A stretch of DNA of 64,000 nucleotides, from contig CALZFC010000020.1 of the NCBI GenBank assembly GCA_945643635.1, positions 662,001 to 726,000 on the forward strand. Reading direction: 5' to 3'. Both the position numbers and the translations under genes were made by a program. Positions 45,665 through 58,289 of this stretch are shown here, in pieces. This stretch comes from Allodiplogaster sudhausi. Taxonomy: Eukaryota; Nematoda; Chromadorea; Rhabditida; Diplogasteridae. Each line of letters starts with the position of its first letter. Position 1 is the first letter of the stretch. Under the pieces are notes generated by a model. The model saw only the letters and a list, made by a program, of their open reading frames with translations. It was not told where the DNA came from and did no database searches.

Positions 45665-48348
45665 ATGCTGTCCGAGAGTGTCGACGATCTTCTCCTGACG
45701 ATTGCCATTGGCGGCGAGCGACGTCGGACGCTCGTCCTTGAAGAGGAGCTTTTGCGGCTTGGAGAGGTATCTATACACCAAATGTCTACTCGAGTAATTG
45801 TCCTATGCATTACTCATATGTATGTATATACTACATTGTCCTTTTTAGACATAAACACAATATATAAAAATATACTGGCTGTTATACATTTTTCTCGATC
45901 TATCTAGATATTTTGTCGAAAAGCCAAATTTTATCAGTGCTATAACAACTACTATTTGACTATTATAACTGGTTTTTTTAGTTGTGGTCCCTTAATTTAA
46001 TGTCATACTCTATGTATGACAGTATAAAGAAGTATAACCGTGAAGACATAAACACAATATATAAAAATATACTTGCTGTTATACATTTTTCTCAATCTAT
46101 CTAGATATTTTGTCGAAAAGCCAAATTTTATCAATGCTATAACAACTACTATTTGACTATTATAACTGGTTTTTTTTAGTTGTGGTCCCTTAATTTAATG
46201 TCATACTCTATTTATGACAGTATAAAGAAGTATAACCGTGAAAATTACATATACTTTTATCTAATTTGAAGTAAAACATACATGAAAATCCAAAATGTGC
46301 AATTGTATTGTACTTTATTGTAAGTCACTTTTATAGTAAATACGCTACTGCAGATGGCCGCTGCGGTGACCCTCTCGACCCTCGTGCCAGTCGCGCTCTT
46401 TTACTTCCTCCGACGTCCCTGCATCGATGTCGCTGTCGTGCATCTCGTGTCACTTGGCGCGCTCCTCCACTGCGTCGGCGGACTCGCGCGCCTCACGCTC
46501 ATTTTAATTGAGCTCGAATTTGTCGACGAAAATGGTGAGTGACTGAGAGTGAGAGAAGCGAAAGAGAAAAAGAGGGAAGAGAGCGAAGAGAGAGAGAGAG
46601 AGAGGCACATATTATAATGGCACAACTTTTAATAATTGTCTTGCTAAGTCACAAACTAGTGTCATCATTACAGTGAACATCCGAGCCTTTGCGACGCTTC
46701 TTCGGACAATAACAGTCATCGCTGAAATGCTTCTTCTGCCTTCTATTTTGCTGGAGAGGTTAATCATTTAGCCGACTCTCTCTATCCTCTCTCTCTCTTG
46801 TCTCTCTGTATCTAGCTCTCTCTCTCTCTGCCTTTGGCTCCCTCTCTTTCTCTTTAATTGCATATACATATGTAAATATGTACATATGTATGTATATATC
46901 CCTCTCTTCGCTCTATCCTTTTCTCCCAAATCGGCTCTTGTACTTCGGCCACTCTAAACATATGCAAACAAGATTTAACCTTCTTTTCTTTCTCTCTTCA
47001 GAATGATAACTCTCGTGCGTGTGAATAACGATGCAAAAAGTAAGCGGAGAAGAATTACTGCGCCCGTGCTAATAGTGCTAATATTGGCGCTAAGCACACT
47101 CCTATCGTTTTGCAGTCTTCTAAGTAAGTTGATGAGCTCTTTTATATATTTATACAGTAACTTTCAATCGCAAATGAATGTTTTTACTACTAATTACATT
47201 GCACTAATTAACTTTTTGGATATTTACTTTTTTTTTTACAAATTTAGTTCACTTTTGTTCTTAGGAGACTTGAACGAATTCCACGTGTTGTGTGCGATGC
47301 TTCTCGTTTCATTCGTCTCCTTTTCGGTTTGGTTAAAAAAAATCGAATTATAGCTTTATGTTTCTTCCACTCTCCATTTCTCTCTTTCTCTCTCTCTCTC
47401 CCTCTCTCTGATTCTCCCACTTCCAATCTGACTTTCGCCTTTTCTCACTCTCTCACTGTCTATATCTCTCATTCACTCCCACTGCTTCTCTTTCTCTTCC
47501 TCTCCCCTCCCCTCTCTCTCTCCTCGTTCTCAGGCCCTTGTCGGTCTCTCGGCATGGCACTTTCTGCAAGTGCAACGACAGCGCCGTCTGCTCTCTGCAA
47601 CCCGCCGCCGCGATGTTAGCACTCTCGTGGAACGCCTCAAGATTGCCGAAGAGAAAACGTCGCTTGAAGTTTGTGTTGTTGTTGTTGCATTTAACAGAAT
47701 TGTATTATTACAATTTTTTTTACTTTGAAGAAATACAATTATTTTTTATATATAAAAATAAATTTCTCTAATTAGGTACTCTTTTTCTTTAAAAAAAAAT
47801 TCAATAAGCAGTAAATTAAAATTTAAATGCCTAATAAAATTGTCTTTTTACTAGTTGGCCGCCGTAGTGCTGCCGTTCGCTTTCATAATGTTGCTCAGCT
47901 ACTGCGTCGGCGTCGGCTCCCTCTGGCTCAAGGAGCTCGAGCTCTTCCGCCGCGCGCTCCAACTTCTACCGCCGATTCTGCATATTTCTCGCGCTGTGTT
48001 AGCGTCGCCGAACAAAAAAAATATATAATTGTTTTTGAAAGTGAATTTAATGATACTTATATTCTTGAAACAAACGGAGTAATTTGAGAAAAATTACATG
48101 CTATACAAAATTGTAAATTTTGCCCATATCTTTACAGTATCGTCATCGTCACGTTCATTGCCGTTCTACGAATATGGCGACGTGCAGTAGCCGAGCGAAC
48201 GCGATTGTCAGTAGTCAAAGCACATTCGTTAAAAAATCATATTAAGACAGCCTGTCTGAAGGCTCGATCTGCACCCTGTACTAGAAAATTTTTGATTTTT
48301 AAATTTGATGAAAACTTGATCATTTGTACTATTCGACATGCTCTTTAA
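45665..48348 (+). CDS. Seven-transmembrane receptor (nematode chemoreceptor-like), 346 residues
   Basis: Exons 45665-45766, 46354-46534, 46674-46758, 47002-47123, 47265-47326, 47534-47668, 47855-47997 and 48138-48348 join in frame. Seven hydrophobic helices are visible: TLSTLVPVALFYFL, VHLVSLGALLHCVGGL, FATLLRTITVIAEMLLL, PVLIVLILALSTLLSF, FHVLCAMLLVSFVSF, VVLPFAFIMLLSYCVGVG, and a last one ending IVIVTFIAVLRIW. The third cytoplasmic loop has the sequence RLKIAEEKTSLE before helix 6, like the R-x-Q-x-x-E-N segment of some nematode Sr families. The first exon is the least certain; the ATG at 46354 is an alternative start. The C-terminal 30-odd codons come from a dispersed repeat (48245 onward). 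Probably a plasma-membrane chemosensory receptor. Confidence 0.7.
45849..46243. repeat. Recent tandem duplication of about 195 bases
   Basis: GACATAAACACAATATATAA through GTATAACCGTGAA occurs twice head to tail with about four differences. It lies in the first intron of the 7-TM gene at 45665-48348. Noncoding. Confidence 0.95.
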
Positions 48349-48665
48349 AATGGTGAAATCGTGATTTCGAAAAAAAAATGTCTTTCGATATATAAGCGAT
48401 TTAAGGTTAAAATTCCAATGTCCATAACTCAGTTATTTATTAAGATTTTTGAAATCTATTTTTTTCTGACTTATAGCTCTTTACATTATCTGTAAAAAGG
48501 TCGAGGTGACGTTTCGTGAAAACAACTTTTAAGCAGCAAAAATCGTAAAAATAGATTTAAAAATATGGTTTTTCTGGTTTTTCAGACCAAGATACCCACG
48601 CGGGGAGGGTAAGCTGTTCATAGAAAGAAAGCCCGTGAAATTTGCTACAATGCTAGGCAAGTTTA
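48225..48665 (-). repeat. Dispersed AT-rich repeat, minus copy
   Basis: Reverse complement of the 34310-34740 family, with the same landmarks. Its end at about 48243 (AAGACAGCCTGTCT) lies inside the last exon of the 7-TM gene and supplies the stop codon at 48346. Confidence 0.85.
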
Positions 48666-48734
48666 AAAGAATTCTAGGAAAAAATATTTTTGGAATTTGC
48701 ACTTAAGCAACTATAATCAACCTTCTAATTACCG

Positions 48735-48772
48735 CGCAAGAGGTCCGGGTTCGATGCCCGCTCGGGGCAAAG
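48735..48772 (+). other. tRNA-like 3' half or Pol III B-box remnant
   Basis: GAGGTCCGGGTTCGATGCCC can form a T-arm with loop TTCGATG, and CTCGGGGC could be an acceptor end, but no matching 5' half is present upstream. It may be the remnant of a tRNA or of a tRNA-derived short retroelement. Confidence 0.35.
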
Positions 48773-49369
48773 TTTTGCAATGTTTTGGAAACCGCCAAAA
48801 AACATATTTTCGATCTGAAATTGATGGCCATTGATCTCATTGCTACATAATTCTGCTCAAGCTTTCAATTTTGCATTTTGCTTTCCCCAACTGAAAATTT
48901 CTTTATAGTGCAGAATGAAGTCTCTGCATACCTCTCTCTACTCCCTATTCATTCTCTGCCTCTCTCTCTATTTCATGTTTTTTTTCTTTTTTTCATTCTT
49001 AGGTCTAGTTCTTCCTGTAGGCGGGGAGTGAAGCCGCTTAATCTCCTAGGGGGCGGGGGCTGCTCCTCTTCCCCGGCCATGTAACATGCACCCATAATAC
49101 TATCAATCAGTTAAATGAAAAAATAACTAAGATAAGAAAGAGAACCGCTACTCCGAAACTACCAGCACACACCACACACGACAGCAAAAAATATATGGAG
49201 CACAAGAAAATTGTACGAGAGGGAGAGATAGAGGATGTGAAGGAAGTGCGAGAGAGACTAATTCATCCCTTTATTCGACGTTGAATTCATTTTCACGGTG
49301 GGGGTTACACTCGCACTCTTGGAGGGGGGTATAGTTTGCCCATTGAAAAGATTTTTCCTTTGCGCTATC

Positions 49370-49562
49370 TAAGCGTGAATAAAAACGAGATTAAATCGCT
49401 TATATCTCGAAAGAAAATTTTTTTTCGAAATCACGATTTCACCATTTTAAAGAGCATGTCGAATAGTACAAATGATCAAGTTTTCATCAATTTTAAAAAT
49501 CAAAAATTTCCTAGTACAGCAGTGTATTGCACCCTGCTCGATCCTTACAGATAGGCTGTCTT
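49370..49562 (+). repeat. Partial copy of the dispersed AT-rich repeat
   Basis: Second half of the family at 34310-34740, from TTAAATCGCTTATATCTCGA to GGCTGTCTT. It is inverted relative to the copy at 48225-48665, with about 700 bases between them. Confidence 0.85.
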
Positions 49563-51560
49563 AAATTAATATATGTATTTCATTTTTTAAATGCAATTTC
49601 ATTTTTTAAATGCAAATATGCTTCCTTTCTTCATCAACAGGAAATTTATGTCAAAGAAAATGCAATTTTTTAGACGAATTCTGGCGCCAAACAACAGCGA
49701 CGCTGTCTTTAGCATGTACTTTAGAGACTTGGAACGACATTGGAATTGAACACGGCTCATTTCGTCATCTCTTACGGTTGCAATAGGAAGTTCTGTCATT
49801 GTAATGCTAATCAATTGAATATATGTATAGTTATGAACAAGCTTAGATTTGCTGGGAAGAAGCAGTTTTGTGTGAATACAAATTGATGTGGGAGAGGAAA
49901 TGGAAAGAAAAGAACATTTAGAAAACTAATTAGCAAGCAGTTTATTAGCATAAAAAGGAATACGTGAAACCCGTTCAATATGCATGTTCCCATGGCTACA
50001 CTTATGTATGTATCTAGTATGAATGTAATCATCATGAAACGGGCTAAAGAATATCTTGGTCGAGTCCGCATTTGTACGCCTGCACTATCGCTGATGAAAT
50101 TATCTAACTACTTGAAAGCAAACTTAGATGAAGAGAAAATTATGTGTCATTTTCGTAACAGACATTTTTGAACAAAATTAAGTAGAGTCAGATGCTAGAA
50201 ATTTGTTTAGTCTGTTTTGGAAGGCAGAAGAGAAAGAGAAAGAAATAGAACCAATTCACTCGCGGCCCCTGCGCAGTGCGGATGATGTTGTTGATGCTGT
50301 CCTGGCGACATCGTCAGCAAGACATCTCCATTGCTGTTTCCAACTCTGAGCGTATCCGGGCGTGGTCGCATCGCACAACAGAGACTCGCGTCGGCCGCTG
50401 CACACTTACCACCATGTGAAGAAACTAAATCTTTATTTTATTTTATTTTTCTTTTTTTTTCATTTTTATTGACCATTTTATACGTTATTTGTACCGTTTT
50501 CTATATGGGCAAGATCAATTCCATTCTTTTTGAAGCTAGGGCGGCCAATTCAAGAAAAGCACAAATACATGAATTGAACATTGAAGAAAGTGGAATTCTT
50601 GGTTGATAGAGCATTGTTTTTAAGGCACATTTTTAAGATAATAATAGAGGCAAGGATCGATTTAAGATTAAAAAATATACGAAAGTCGATGTATGATTGG
50701 CGATCGGAAATAGATGTTGCAGATGACGGAGGTGATCGCTATTGTGGTGATATTCAGGAATGTTACCAACAAGAATCTGCAAGGAAATGTTATCAGCATC
50801 ATTATTTTTCTCGAAAAAGCATAAAAATAGCAATTGAATAATTTAAAAAATATATATTTTTAACCCAACACACCTTTATTCAACTGTGAGACGCTTACAT
50901 GCAATTAGAATGATTAGTAAAACAAGTTAAAGCAATTTGAAAACATATCCCATTTCTTACCTACTCGATCTCCAAATATACTGAATTGAATATCAGATCA
51001 CTGCCATCACATTTTTGTCGTAGTCGAAAATTTTAATGGACTGCTGTGTATAGATCCGAGAGAAAGCTGGACGTTAAGGTATAACTTTCAGAGCATTAAA
51101 TTTGTCCACTCGCTTCTCTTTATTTGTCCTTTCTTGTCACATGATGCAAGAGGGAGTAAATCTCATAGTCAGCGATCGCAGCAACTTCTTGACATCTTTC
51201 CAGAAAGTATTTGAGAAAAAATTCACTTTTTCATACCGTTGTAGTTCTGCACTAATAAAGACATTATCTTTTACACGTCATCGGTTTGCTGCAGCATCAG
51301 TGGGATTACACAAAGTGCTATGGAAATTTAATGCCTACGCTTCTGACAAGGAAGTCAGTCGCATTTGACATTTTCCGATGCACATGTCGACTACTCAACA
51401 ATAAGGAAGAGAGGGCATAGAAGTATGTGAGAGCAAAAGATAGAGAATGAGAGAAAAGAGACCAGAGACGACAAGAGAGAGGACAAAAGGGGCTAGCCTA
51501 GATAAACGTTGCAAAAATTCTTCCGGCTTGAAATCAGACTTTCATTAGGCGCTCTATTCA
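49563..51560. other. No gene supported
   Basis: AT-rich spacer between receptor genes. 50290-50415 is less AT-rich and reads RHRQQDISIAVSNSERIRAW on the plus strand, a possible lone exon. A 71-codon ATG frame at 50581 is low-complexity and has no splice context. Nothing else stands out. Confidence 0.4.
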
Positions 51561-51570
51561 ACACTTAAAA

Positions 51571-53781
51571 ATGCCCACCGAAAGGCGATCTTCACTGGAA
51601 ACTGCGGTCAGTTTTCTTGAAGGTTTTTTTGCAATGCAAATATTTATAATTGCGTGACTTGTATTAAGTACGAAAATGGATATCTTGTGAATAGACAATT
51701 CTCACAAGAATCAGTGCAACAGCAGTTCGAACGAATCAGACAGGTTATTTCCCTTTCCCGGATTTACTTATGGCTGCAAAATGCTCTTTCTTTTCATTTT
51801 AGCTGTACAGTTTTCTGTTCTTTCGCCCAATGTTTCGTCTCTGCAACAGTCAATTTGCCTGCTTCATAAGTACAACTCTTTTCCTCGCGTCATTATCCCT
51901 ATGTATGATTTATTATATTGTAGTTCATTCAATATTTCCATTAGAGTATAATTTTGTATATAAATAGAAATGATTAAGTTTCGTTGACAGGCTCTTACTT
52001 TGGACTATATTCGCTTTCGCTCATCTTATGCGGAGACATGGACAAAGGCTCCATTCAAGGGTCAATCCTCGGTCATTTTCAGATCGTCACAAGCCTGATT
52101 TCGCTGGTTCGTAATCTGAATTATGGAATTTTATCTATTTAATATCCATTTCTTCAGTACTTCCTTCATCATTTATTGGGAGAAACGGGCGTCGAAAGAT
52201 TCCTTTTCCTTCTTGAGGAGTCCAGCAAAATTAACAACTGCCAAAGAGGCGAAGTGAGTCCTTGAATTAGGAAATCATTATGTTTCCATTAAATCATCAA
52301 TTAATCAGACAATAATGGGATATGAATTCTTACTAAATTGCAGAGAGAGGAAAGCGTCCCATCCATGCGCCTCCTTCACTGGTTCTTTCACGCTTTCTCT
52401 ATTTTCACGTCGGCGAACGTTCTCACATTTTTCGTCTTTTTCATCTTCAATGATCGCTTCGAAAGTCTAGACGAGCGTCTTCTTTTGGTATTTGGTTGAT
52501 ATTTCGTTTAATGTAATCTTGATTCTGTGACTTAAATTGTACTTCCTTCATCATTTATAATATGAATATGTTTTTAGCGACATACTATGCTTTCACGAAC
52601 GTCAAAAATCCTCGTGCTGGAGGAGGTTTTAAATTTAGTTCCTCGGTCATCGCCGTCTGATCCTACTTCTTCCTCCTTGCTGGCTTCATCTCTTGCTCGG
52701 CTTGAATGCCGCTCTTCATGTTTACTGTTTCTGCATGCAAGTAGCCACCAACGAAGCAAAACGCTACAATCAATTCATCATTCAGGTTTGTGGTTGGTTT
52801 TCTTTATGAAGTAAAATGTAGCCTACGCATGTTTCAATTATAGATGGAATTTTGCAATGATGACGATGAAATGGCCGCGCGACTCTCTCGAGCAATCGAG
52901 AAGCACAACAAATTGGCGGCAGCTCTCAGGCATCTCGACGCCATGGTTCGGGTTAGAAGTTACAGCACTTTTGCTTACAGCGCTAGCACTTCGGGTTAGA
53001 CTTAGCGCGCTTTTCAAAACCACCAAAACAATTTTCAACATTCATTCATTTTTCTCCAGCTCTTTGCATTTCTCATCATCTCCGTTCTCATTCCCTCGAC
53101 AATCTTCGCTCTCTTCACGATGGCCGACCGCTTTCGCATTTCTCTCTTGGAATTTGTAATCAGTCTTCCCCAGGCTATCGCATGCGCTTATCTCTTCTTC
53201 TGCGTTACGGTAATGCCTGCGAAGCTGCACGAAGTGGTCAGCGAGCGAAACTTCTTCTTTTTCCTCTCCTTCTTCTTTTTTTGTTTTAGTTTATAATTTG
53301 CCAAGTTGAATGGCGCTGTTTTTAGCTGACTGCAACGCGCTCTTCACTCTGCTCAAATCAGAATGTTTGGCAGCCCTTTCGAAGCAAGGTTCATTGAGAG
53401 GTCTGTGCTTCCTGCTTCGTTTGCATAGTGAGAAGAAGTTCAGGTGTACGTGGCAGCTCAGGCGTTGAGTACTCATTTCGAACAATCAGACATTTCCGTC
53501 ACCCTCTGGGGATTCGCCGTCCTCTCAAGGCCGCTTATTTTAACGGTGCATATCAGTTCGTACATATGTGATTACATATTAATTTATACATTTTACATAT
53601 CAATTTACTATTCTAAATATTCTATATCATTACTTGCTGTAGAAGAGAAGAATCAATTCAGACGTTGTCTGCAATGCTGACCTTCCTTGCAATGCTTCTT
53701 CAGATCGATGGTTGTGCTGGCACAAACTCGCTCGTTCCTTCAAAACCGAGTGGAAACATCACAAAAATGAATGAATTGTGA
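51571..53781 (+). CDS. Gustatory-receptor-like 7-TM protein (416 residues), intact
   Basis: Twelve exons join without a stop: 51571-51606, 51669-51743, 51803-51902, 51991-52106, 52158-52253, 52344-52487, 52639-52785, 52844-52945, 53060-53209, 53326-53388, 53444-53545 and 53662-53781. Most introns are phase 0. Seven hydrophobic helices can be placed. The cytoplasmic loop before helix 5 reads RLSRAIEKHNKLAAALRHLD, and the last helix ends LSAMLTFLAMLLQ, matching the T-Y/F-x5-Q-F hallmark of the Gr/GUR family (F at the end in the paralogue). These proteins are ligand- or light-gated receptors in arthropods and nematodes, with an intracellular N-terminus. A leftover micro-exon (52577-52599, like 55641-55664 in the paralogue) is out of frame and not needed. 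Ligand unknown. Confidence 0.75.
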
Positions 53782-53793
53782 ACATGTGATCAT

Positions 53794-53799
53794 AATAAA
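53794..53799 (+). terminator. Polyadenylation signal AATAAA of the Gr-like gene
   Basis: Hexamer 13 bases after the TGA of the gene at 51571-53781. Confidence 0.5.
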
Positions 53800-54730
53800 G
53801 ACAACTTGCATATCTTATTAATAACATGAACTCCTATTAATAACATCTCAGAATTAATCGAGACGAGCATATGAGAATATGCATGACATGTATAAGACAC
53901 CTTTTATTGAACAGCGCGAAGATTGTTTACCTAAGAACCATTAGCAAAACAAGTCAAGCAGTTTGAGAACATTTCCAAATTCCTATGTTCGATCTCCATT
54001 GTAATAAGTTGAAGGAATGCGAGAGTAGACTCTTAATTGAACATCGTTTCAATGCCATGTAAAATACGCTTCATGTTCTTGAAATTCCGAGAGTCTAGAA
54101 TGGTCCATGTGGCGTACGTCTAAGATATTGAAACAGTGGAGAGCGCTTAGATAGGCAGATGGAGAGCACACTTTCATTTAGTTCTTCCAAGTTCTGAAAT
54201 TCTATGGACGCCTTGACAGTTCGTATTTTTGAAAAGGTGTAAAGCCGTGGCTGAGTTAATAATGGAGAATATTTTCACATGCATGCGGAAGGTCTTTGAG
54301 TACAATTTCATTTCCATCCTCTATTTTGCGACATGAAATTCAATAGGCCGCACGCCAATAGCGAAAAGGAGGAAGGAGGCAGTTGAAGTGGACAACATCA
54401 GATGGCAAGCGGTGAGTTACGAGTGGGCGATGGAAGAGAAAGAATGATAAATAAAACAAGAGGGATAGAAAGAGTCAACAATGGTCTAGCGATATAAAAT
54501 TGTTGAGAAGGATAGAAATAGAATCCGAAAGAAACGTAACTGGAAAGGTCTTGAAGACATCGACGGTTTCCTCGTGGACTAGAGTTGAGTCTTCGGAGAA
54601 ACGTCCATTCATCTTCTTCATTCAATGACACCAAATCGGAAATCGTCCCTACAAGCCCTTATCCTTATACATAGAATCTAGACAATGAACTCAAAATGAA
54701 CATTGAATATAACTGTATTTCCTACTCAAG
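53800..54730. other. Intergenic spacer between Gr-like paralogues
   Basis: AT-rich, no exon supported. A minus-strand frame at 54634-54398 has no splice or motif support. It probably holds the promoter of the downstream paralogue. Confidence 0.4.
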
Positions 54731-56303
54731 ATGGAAGGGAAGCCACCGCCGCCTTCCCTCGAACGGCAATTCGACCGTCTCAGCTTGGTTTGATATTTTG
54801 GTCGTTCAGAAAAAGTGCCCTTTCCTCATTCTAGACTAAAATTATGTATTCATATACAAGAACGGTAGCAACATGTCCTAATTCAGTTGCTGAGTCTTCT
54901 CTTCATGCGACCACCCTTTAACGGCTCTTATAGCAGACCCGTCCAAGTGATTGCAAGTGTCATATTTCTGGGCTCGCTATGCTGCAGTTTCTTTCTTTCA
55001 ACCTGCTGCCAAAGATGTTCTTACTAGGAAGTAGCTTGATTTCTTTCAGCAACGTCCTTCATGCTGAACTGCGCTTATCTTATTCAAACAGGCGAGATGT
55101 CGCTCTTCTCTATCCAGGCTGCAATTCTCTCTATTTTTCACTATCTAACGAGCATTATGTCCATGGTTAGCAATTCAAGATGTTTTTGGAACTTATGGTT
55201 AATCAAAAACATTCTGAAGATTTTTTTCTCTTCTTAGTATTTTCTGTACCGAGCAATCCGCTGTCCCGATGGTGTGGAAAGGTTTCTTTTTCTGATACGC
55301 GAGGCAAATCAGGTTTAATTGCAAATATAGAACCTGTGGTAATGCAAAAACAAAATTTGAAAAAAGTTTCTTTGTTTGCAGGGATTGGGAGCGCAGAAAT
55401 TCCCTCGTCCTCTGCAGCGGATCCACCGTTGCTTCAACGTCTCAGCATTCTACGTCCTCTGCAATTGTTGCTTCATGATGTTTCTACTCTCCACACAACC
55501 TTCAATTGGGAGTATTGACCCGCGATTGCAAATGGTTCGCATTCTTTTTTTCTACTTTTTTTTTAATGGCAACATCTTGTTGTATCCTCGCTCTGTTCTG
55601 CAATGCGGATGAGCATTTAATGTGCAATCAAACCATTCAGGACGTGATAATGATGTTTTATGAGGTATGAGGGTTCTGTTTCTTTGAGCTGTTCGGCTCT
55701 AAGAAGCTGATCCTGCTGCTGCCTCCCTCGTGGATGCATCTGGCCTTCTCCATGAATGGCGGCTTGCACATCTACTGCTTCTGCATGCAAGCTGCCATCA
55801 ACGAAGCTAAACTATTCAATCTGAGCATCGCTGAGGTCGAAAGTATTCAGTTATCTTTTGGATATAATCCCCAGTTATCTAAATCTCTTTTTCTCAAGTT
55901 TCCGCGTTTGAGCTGAATGGAGCCCGTTCCTCGTTGTGCTCGAACCGTAATGTTTGGCAGCCTTTCCGGGTTAAGGTTTGCGTCAAGTTTGAACTGCAAA
56001 TTAAGAAATTGGTCACCAAAAGGTGTACACGGCAGCGCTCGCTCTTTCTTCTCATCTCGAACAGTCTGACGTTGTCATTACTGTCTGGGGCTTCGCCGTG
56101 CTGTCCAAGCCACTTATTCTTACGGTATGAATATTATATCCTTATTGTATGGAAGGATATTCAGACGTCTTTAAATTCACATTTAGATTTTGTCTGCTAT
56201 GCTGACCTTCCTCGCAATGCTTCTTCAGTTCAGTGGCTGCACACCCCCATCTGAAATACATACAATCGAACAACACATTAATCAGACGACTGCCCTAGCC
56301 TGA
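54731..56303 (+). pseudogene. Gr-like paralogue lacking two exons (predicted 315 residues)
   Basis: Exons 54731-54787, 54887-54980, 55050-55165, 55238-55312, 55382-55534, 55641-55664, 55689-55835, 55913-55975, 56023-56124 and 56187-56303 stay in frame and align with the intact gene at 51571-53781; several exon lengths are identical (116, 147, 63 and 102 bases). The counterparts of the 34- and 50-residue exons (cytoplasmic loop plus helices 5 and 6) are missing between 55835 and 55913. The product would have about five helices. The intron after 54980 starts with GC where the paralogue has GT. It ends with the signature LSAMLTFLAMLLQF. Either a pseudogene in an early state or an altered receptor. 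Confidence 0.65.
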
Positions 56304-56364
56304 AGCATGTAAATGTATCAATGAACAAGAACATACCGAATATGTCTTTATTATCGTGGTACAG

Positions 56365-56439
56365 GTAATGGATGTTCTTATGATATTGTGTTTGATTCAT
56401 CTTGCAATCTTCTCACTCTTCACTCTGATCGGAGGCTAG
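56365..56439 (+). pseudogene. Orphan Gr helix-5 exon
   Basis: After CAG, the segment reads VMDVLMILCLIHLAIFSLFT and stops at TAG. It matches the start of the exon at 53060 in the intact gene (helix 5, ...SVLIPSTIFALFT). It sits downstream of the paralogue's last exon, so it is either the rearranged missing exon or the remnant of a third copy. Confidence 0.5.
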
Positions 56440-58289
56440 AATGCTTCGTTGGATGACCATGAGATTGCCATGCGACTTCCGCCTATCGATAATAGTTTTT
56501 TTTCCCTTTCAGCACCAATTTAACAAACTTAAAACAAATTTTTCTTTGTCATTTATCCTTCTTTTTTTTAAATCGCATATTGAGTGACGTGAACATTTGC
56601 TGTGTTGATGTAGCGAAGAGGCACTGGACGGATTTTGGCAGTGCACCTACAAGTGCGATCATTGTACTTGGCAAAATAATTTTTACGGCAACCGTACCAC
56701 TCTGTGGACTGTGCACTAGTGTACGGGAATTTTCAACAACTACTAAAAATTAAAAATTTTTGTAAAACACATACATACTAACTACTGTTTCACTTTACGC
56801 CAATGTGATCAAATATTGGGGGGGGGGGCGCGCTCTCCACAAATGCATTAGGTCTCTTGTCCGCTTGTCAATACGCTTACATCTGTGCAATGAAAAGGTT
56901 GTTTTTCATTCAAACGTGCAAAATAAATGCAAACATAACAGTCAACAACAGAACGAAAGTTTTGAATATGTTTGTTTAACAGCTCCACCAAAATTTTAGC
57001 GAATCGGATCACAAATCTCCAAGAATGTCTTGAAGTCGTATTCTTCCTGCCTCCGCACCCTCCACTGCCGCTGCTCACTTAGACATGCGTAGCAAGCGGC
57101 GCGAGCCGCCTCAAGAAGCGTAGGAAGCGCGCCCCGAGAAAAATATTATTTTTAAACTAAAATTCAAAATTACTTTTTTTTTCTGCCAACAAACCCGAAT
57201 AAGAATATTGTTAAAAAAGCAATATAAATATGATTTTCTTAAAATATATTAAAAGATAATAAAAGAAAAATAAAGAGGGGTAGAAAGAGATGGCGACTTG
57301 CCGTCGTTCACAGTAAGCAGCACACGGCCACGTAGAGATGACTTCACTACGACTTTGTTTACTTCGCCGCTCTCTCCCATGTAAATCTCGGACCTCTTTC
57401 CAGTCGCGGAGACAAGCAGCGCCCGTAAATGGCCCGTATAGCCAAACTGGCCGACGAAACCGACTAAGCTCTGCTCGAACCACGACTGCTGGTACCACCC
57501 GTTGTTTTTTTCTTGCGCCAGTCGGTTTGGGTCGCCCAGCGATCCGAAGTCCTGAGCTTGCGCCTCCGCCACCATCCGGCCGCATTCCTGCTAAAGATGG
57601 TCTTGTGGTCGATGAAGGCACGAAGCCCCCGCACTTCCGCAACGACACGTGCGAGGTCATCGAGCGAAGTTACGGATTTGTCGAAGACGGTATCGACCGG
57701 CTCCACGCCGCCGACGCCGTCGCAACGAATGCGGAAGCGCTTGACGACATGCTGGCCACTCACGTCGTCGGCGGAGAGCAGAAAGACAAAGTGCGCTGAC
57801 GACGGCTCTTTGTCCAGAAAGACGAGATAGAAGACGGAACCATAGGGGCAAAAGTCGAGTTTGTCGCTGGCAAACGACATGTCGACGGCGCCGTCGCGGA
57901 GACGACGCAACGATGCGAAGTACGCGCACGGCCGACTTATCATCGGTCCAAGCGATGACGAACAGCTGCGTCGGGCAGGCAAAGGCTGCGGCCATTAGAC
58001 TGTCTGCAGCTTCCACCTTATACATGTTTAGGAAGTCGTAAATGGGCAGCACGCAAGTTGCATGAGAGGTCGGCTTCGATGAGAATCCCGCGAGTGGTGT
58101 TATGAAGAGGTCGTAGATCTGAAAAGGACATTATAGATGGTCGGTTTTGTGGAGTGTGTGAAACCTACTAAAATGTGAAACCTACTTTTTACTATATTTT
58201 CATAATCGTGAGAGGTGACCTCTCCGTTGCTCTCTGCCCCAGCCTACCCCCTCTTCTCTTGCTTCTCTCGCATTCCACGCTCTCTACCC

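Noticed and set aside
48735..48772. Complete tRNA gene
   Set aside because: Only the T-arm and a possible 3' acceptor end are present; no D-arm or anticodon arm pairs upstream.
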